DNA from: Candidatus Rhodoferax bjergmarkensis
GTDB taxonomy: Bacteria; Pseudomonadota; Gammaproteobacteria; Burkholderiales; Burkholderiaceae_C
Direction: 5' to 3'
Assembly (NCBI GenBank): GCA_016708345.1
Contig: JADJFX010000003.1
Location: 620,001-684,000, forward strand
DNA length: 64,000 nt
This document shows, in pieces, positions 61,303-64,000 of this stretch. Below the pieces are notes generated by a model. It was given only the letters and a program-made list of their open reading frames with translations, was not told the origin of the DNA and made no database searches. Within the stretch, counting starts at the first letter, position 1, and every line of letters starts with the position of its first letter. A program made the position numbers and the translations under genes.

Positions 61303-62284
61303 GGCACTGCCACGCTTTGGTCTGATCATCATCGGCGACGAAATCCTGTCAGGAAAACGCGCCGACAAGCACCTGCCCAAGGTCATTGAATTGCTCAAGG
61401 CGCGCGGTTTGCAGCTTGACTATGCAGATTACGTGGGTGATTCACCTGACCGGATCACCGCCACCCTGGAGCGCGCGTTTGCTTCGGGCGATGTGGTGTT
61501 TTCCTGCGGCGGCATTGGCGCCACCCCCGATGACCATACCCGCCAGTGTGCGGCGCGGGCCTTGGGCCGGGAACTGGTGCTGCACCCACAGGCCGAGGCC
61601 TTGATTCGCCAGCGCATGCAAGAACTCGCCAAAGAGCAGGGCACGGTGTATGAAGCCAACCGCCCCGACAATCTTCATCGGCTCAACATGGGCATGTTTC
61701 CTGTGGGCGCACAAATTATTCCCAACCCGTTCAACAAGATTCCCGGTTTTTTCTGCGCGGGAGCTGGCGCAGCGCAAGGTAAGGGTCAATTTTTCGCCGG
61801 GCCGCCCCAAGACTCACGAAGTGCGGCGGAGCCAAAATTAGCCCCCTCGGGGGGCAGTGACCCTCAAGCGGAATCGGCTGACGCCGATTCCGGGGCAGTG
61901 GGGGAGCCCGTCACGAGCCTTCGGCGAGGAACGCAAGGGGGCGTTTTCTTCGTACCCGGCTTTCCCGTGATGGCCTGGCCGATGATTGAATGGGTGCTTG
62001 ATACCCATTTCCCCGCGTTTTTTCAAACCGGTGCCTGGATCGAAAAATCGGTGATTGTTTTCGGTGCCATGGAGGCGGCCCTGACGCCCTTGATGGTTGA
62101 TATTGAGCACCGCCACCCCGGTGTCAAAGTGTTCAGCCTGCCCAGTGTGGACCATCCCGAGTACGGTCGGCATATTGAACTGGGCGTCAAGGGGGCGGCG
62201 GGCCCGACCGGTCAGGCGTATATTGAATTGCTCAAAGGCCTGCAACTTTTGAATACCCAGCTTGGCCCTGAATTGGTGCGTTGA
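61268..62284 (+). CDS. CinA-N / molybdopterin-binding protein with repeat-derived insertion
   Basis: 338 residues against about 270 for close relatives. MoaB/MogA-like fold: FGLIIIGDEILSGKRADKH, FSCGGIGATPDDHT and GFPVMAWPMIEWVL. Residues about 164-223 (61757-61936) interrupt a conserved loop between NKIPGFFC and GGVFFVPGFP with Ala/Gly/Ser/Pro-rich sequence coded by GC-rich repeat DNA. The frame stays open. CinA-N members without the C-terminal deamidase have unclear roles. Confidence 0.88.
   Translation: MTTHLTPLESPEALPRFGLIIIGDEILSGKRADKHLPKVIELLKARGLQLDYADYVGDSPDRITATLERAFASGDVVFSCGGIGATPDDHTRQCAARALGRELVLHPQAEALIRQRMQELAKEQGTVYEANRPDNLHRLNMGMFPVGAQIIPNPFNKIPGFFCAGAGAAQGKGQFFAGPPQDSRSAAEPKLAPSGGSDPQAESADADSGAVGEPVTSLRRGTQGGVFFVPGFPVMAWPMIEWVLDTHFPAFFQTGAWIEKSVIVFGAMEAALTPLMVDIEHRHPGVKVFSLPSVDHPEYGRHIELGVKGAAGPTGQAYIELLKGLQLLNTQLGPELVR
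61757..61936 (+). repeat. GC-rich repeat-like insertion inside the CinA-like gene
   Basis: About 180 bases with two hairpins: GCCCCC-TCG-GGGGGC (61841-61855) and CGGAATCGGC-TGAC-GCCGATTCCG (61869-61892). It resembles intergenic GC-rich elements common in Comamonadaceae and is unlike the 65-base palindromic family. Confidence 0.65.
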
Positions 62285-62289
62285 TGCAA

Positions 62290-62334
62290 TGCATTCATTT
62301 GGTGCAATCTGTTCAAATGCACCAAATTGAAGCA
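62290..62334. promoter_or_regulatory. Two NtrC-type sites upstream of glnA
   Basis: TGCATT-CATTT-GGTGCA (62290-62306) and TGCACC-AAATT-GAAGCA (62318-62334) match TGCACC-N5-GGTGCA at 10 of 12 and 10 of 12 defined positions. Their centres are 28 bases apart, about 130 bases before the sigma-54 promoter, typical enhancer placement. Confidence 0.7.
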
Positions 62335-62439
62335 TGCATTTTTCTTCGGTCTTATGCTTCCTTGCCTTGTTGTGGCCAAAATTCGGCGCAAACTCAAGGC
62401 AAAATGCGGGGTTTGGCGAATTTCTTCAGTTGCCGGGTT

Positions 62440-62455
62440 TGGCACAAAACCTGCA
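62440..62455 (+). promoter_or_regulatory. Sigma-54 promoter of glnA
   Basis: TGGCAC-AAAAC-CTGCA has the invariant GG and GC ten bases apart and is one base from the TGGCAC-N5-TTGCA consensus. It lies 49 bases before the start codon. Confidence 0.8.
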
Positions 62456-62503
62456 TTCGCTGATAGGTAACTTTTTTCACAACGACCCAACCAGGAGTAT
62501 TTG

Positions 62504-63919
62504 ATGGCCAAGACCGTCGCAGACGTGATGAAGATGGTAAAAGAGAACGAAGTCAAGTTTGTTGACTTCCGTTTTACTGACACCCGTGGCAAGCAGCAGC
62601 ACACCACCGTGCCTGTTTCGCATTTTGATGAAGACAAATTCAGTTCAGGCCATGCGTTTGACGGTTCCTCCATTGCGGGCTGGAAAGGTATTGAAGCATC
62701 GGACATGTTGCTCATGCCCGATCCCAACACGGCCAACATCGACCCCTTCTTTGAAGAAACCACCGTCATCCTGACTTGCGACGTGGTAGAACCCACCGAC
62801 GGCAAGGCCTATGACCGTGACCCTCGTTCCATTGCCAAGCGTGCAGAGTCGTACCTCAAGGCCTCTGGCGCTGGCGATACCGCTTTCTTCGGACCTGAGC
62901 CCGAATTCTTCATTTTTGACGGCGTGCGCTGGAGCACCGAGCCGAACAACACCTTCTACGAAATCGACGAGTACGAAGCACCCTGGAACACCGGTGCCAA
63001 GCTCGAAGGCGGCAACCGTGGCCACCGTCCCACCGTCAAGGGCGGCTACTTCCCCGTGCCCCCGGTTGACAGCACGCAAGACATGCGCGCCGAGATGTCC
63101 CTGATTCTCGAATCTTTGGGCATTCCGGTGGAAGTGTTCCACCACGAAGTCGCTGGCGCTGGCCAGAACGAAATCGGCACCCGTTTCAGCACCTTTGTTG
63201 AGCGCGCTGACTGGACCATTTTGCAAAAGTATGTGATCCACAACGTGGCCAATGCCTACGGCAAAACCGCCACCTTCATGCCCAAGCCCTACCATGGCGA
63301 CAACGGTTCCGGCATGCACGTGCACCAGTCGGTCTGGAAAGACGGCAAAAACCTGTTTGCCGGTGACGGCTATGCCGGTCTGTCGGACTTCGCCCTCTAC
63401 TACGTTGGCGGCATCATCAAACACGCACGTGCCCTGAACGCCATCACCAACCCCGGCACCAACAGCTACAAGCGCCTGGTTCCTCACTTCGAAGCGCCAG
63501 TCAAATTGGCTTACTCGGCCAAAAACCGTTCTGCCTCGATCCGTATTCCGTTTGTGGCGAACCCCAAAGGCCGTCGCGTGGAAGCCCGTTTCCCCGATCC
63601 GCTGATGAACCCTTACCTGGGCTTTGCTGCCTTGTTGATGGCCGGCCTGGACGGCGTGGAAAACAAGATCCACCCCGGCGAAGCAGCCACCAAAGACCTC
63701 TACCATCTGCCCCCAGAGGAAGACAAGCTGATTCCGACCGTCTGCCACAGCCTGGACCAGGCGCTGGAGCATCTGGACAAGGACCGCGCGTTCCTGACCA
63801 AGGGCGGTGTGTTCACCGACAGCATGCTCGATGCCTACATTGACCTGAAGATGCAGGAAGTGACCCGTATGCGCATGTCGGTGCATCCTGCCGAGTACGA
63901 TATGTACTTCTCGCTGTAA
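62504..63919 (+). CDS. glnA: Glutamine synthetase, type I
   Basis: 471 residues, the GSI-beta length. Blocks: FDGSSIAGWKGIEASDM, FFGPEPEFFIFD, the ATP site GDNGSGMHVHQSVWKDGKN, ITNPGTNSYKRLVP and the adenylylation Tyr in KDLYHLPPEE. It makes glutamine from glutamate and ammonia. ATG 62504 with CAGGAG upstream. The NtrC and sigma-54 sites point to nitrogen control. Confidence 0.98.
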   Translation: MAKTVADVMKMVKENEVKFVDFRFTDTRGKQQHTTVPVSHFDEDKFSSGHAFDGSSIAGWKGIEASDMLLMPDPNTANIDPFFEETTVILTCDVVEPTDGKAYDRDPRSIAKRAESYLKASGAGDTAFFGPEPEFFIFDGVRWSTEPNNTFYEIDEYEAPWNTGAKLEGGNRGHRPTVKGGYFPVPPVDSTQDMRAEMSLILESLGIPVEVFHHEVAGAGQNEIGTRFSTFVERADWTILQKYVIHNVANAYGKTATFMPKPYHGDNGSGMHVHQSVWKDGKNLFAGDGYAGLSDFALYYVGGIIKHARALNAITNPGTNSYKRLVPHFEAPVKLAYSAKNRSASIRIPFVANPKGRRVEARFPDPLMNPYLGFAALLMAGLDGVENKIHPGEAATKDLYHLPPEEDKLIPTVCHSLDQALEHLDKDRAFLTKGGVFTDSMLDAYIDLKMQEVTRMRMSVHPAEYDMYFSL

Positions 63920-63944
63920 TCCGTTACAGTTTGTCGCAAAAAAA

Positions 63945-63968
63945 GGACGGCACTTGCCGTCCTTTTTT
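63945..63968 (+). terminator. Terminator after glnA
   Basis: GGACGGC-ACTT-GCCGTCC stem followed by TTTTTT and preceded by As. Confidence 0.92.
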
Positions 63969-64000
63969 GTTGCGGGAAACTTTAATTTTTAGAATAGGCG

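Noticed and set aside
1..64000. CRISPR arrays, tRNA or rRNA genes, insertion sequences, prophage
   Set aside because: No direct-repeat arrays, cloverleaf-like sequences, transposase or phage genes were seen on either strand.

Overview
The window reads as a chromosomal segment of a betaproteobacterium of the order Burkholderiales, most likely a Comamonadaceae member close to Rhodoferax or Polaromonas. This rests on protein character, gene order (hemC-hemD-hemX-hemY; yceD-rpmF-plsX-fabH-fabD-fabG-acpP-fabF; degQ-lepA-lepB-rnc-era-recO-pdxJ-acpS-nagZ) and a dispersed short palindromic repeat that I associate with this family. No species assignment is possible by eye. No rRNA, tRNA, CRISPR array, insertion sequence or prophage was seen.

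Layout. 1-2 kb: a hybrid histidine kinase and a broken membrane-protein gene. 2-7 kb: phoH, ruvA, ppc. 6.8-12.2 kb: heme synthesis operon hemCDXY, then a GGDEF protein with a degenerate catalytic site. 12.2-19 kb: rne, rluC, HAD phosphatase, Rieske protein, S49 peptidase. 19-27.5 kb: a frameshifted methyltransferase gene, maf, and the ribosomal/fatty-acid cluster. 27.5-37.6 kb: degQ through nagZ. The sigma-E genes usually found between fabF and degQ are missing.

38-48.4 kb is the unusual part: a minus-strand cluster that looks like a nitric-oxide or oxygen reductase system. In transcription order it holds a 51-residue membrane peptide; a CuA subunit II; a heme-copper subunit I resembling the NorSY (sNOR) type, without the active-site tyrosine; a decayed ctaB; a SCO gene with an in-frame amber codon; a cytochrome b-ferredoxin-MvhD fusion split by a frameshift; a conserved unknown; a second, divergent heme-copper-like protein lacking the His-His CuB pair; and an intact cytochrome b-[2Fe-2S]-flavin reductase fusion. 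A Crp/Fnr (Dnr-like) regulator follows. The two cytochrome b fusions share one plan (bis-His diheme cytochrome b, extra helices, then a cytoplasmic redox module). This suggests that NAD(P)H or ferredoxin electrons reach heme-copper enzymes through the membrane. ctaA lies divergently next to the cluster. The disrupted ctaB, SCO and cytochrome b-MvhD genes beside intact neighbours suggest partial decay or a remodelled version.

49-64 kb returns to ordinary genes: thiolase, two pseudouridine synthases, a PAS hybrid kinase, a GNAT protein, a ketoacyl synthase III, a DUF3369/HD-GYP response regulator, membrane proteins, a CinA-like protein with a repeat-derived insertion, and glnA with sigma-54 and NtrC sites.

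A 17-base core palindrome within a roughly 65-base repeat occurs about eleven times. Seven copies lie within or at the end of coding genes (ppc, hemD, the S49 peptidase, fabH, fabD, era, rsuA-like). None was seen between 36.5 and 58.4 kb, the stretch that includes the respiratory cluster.
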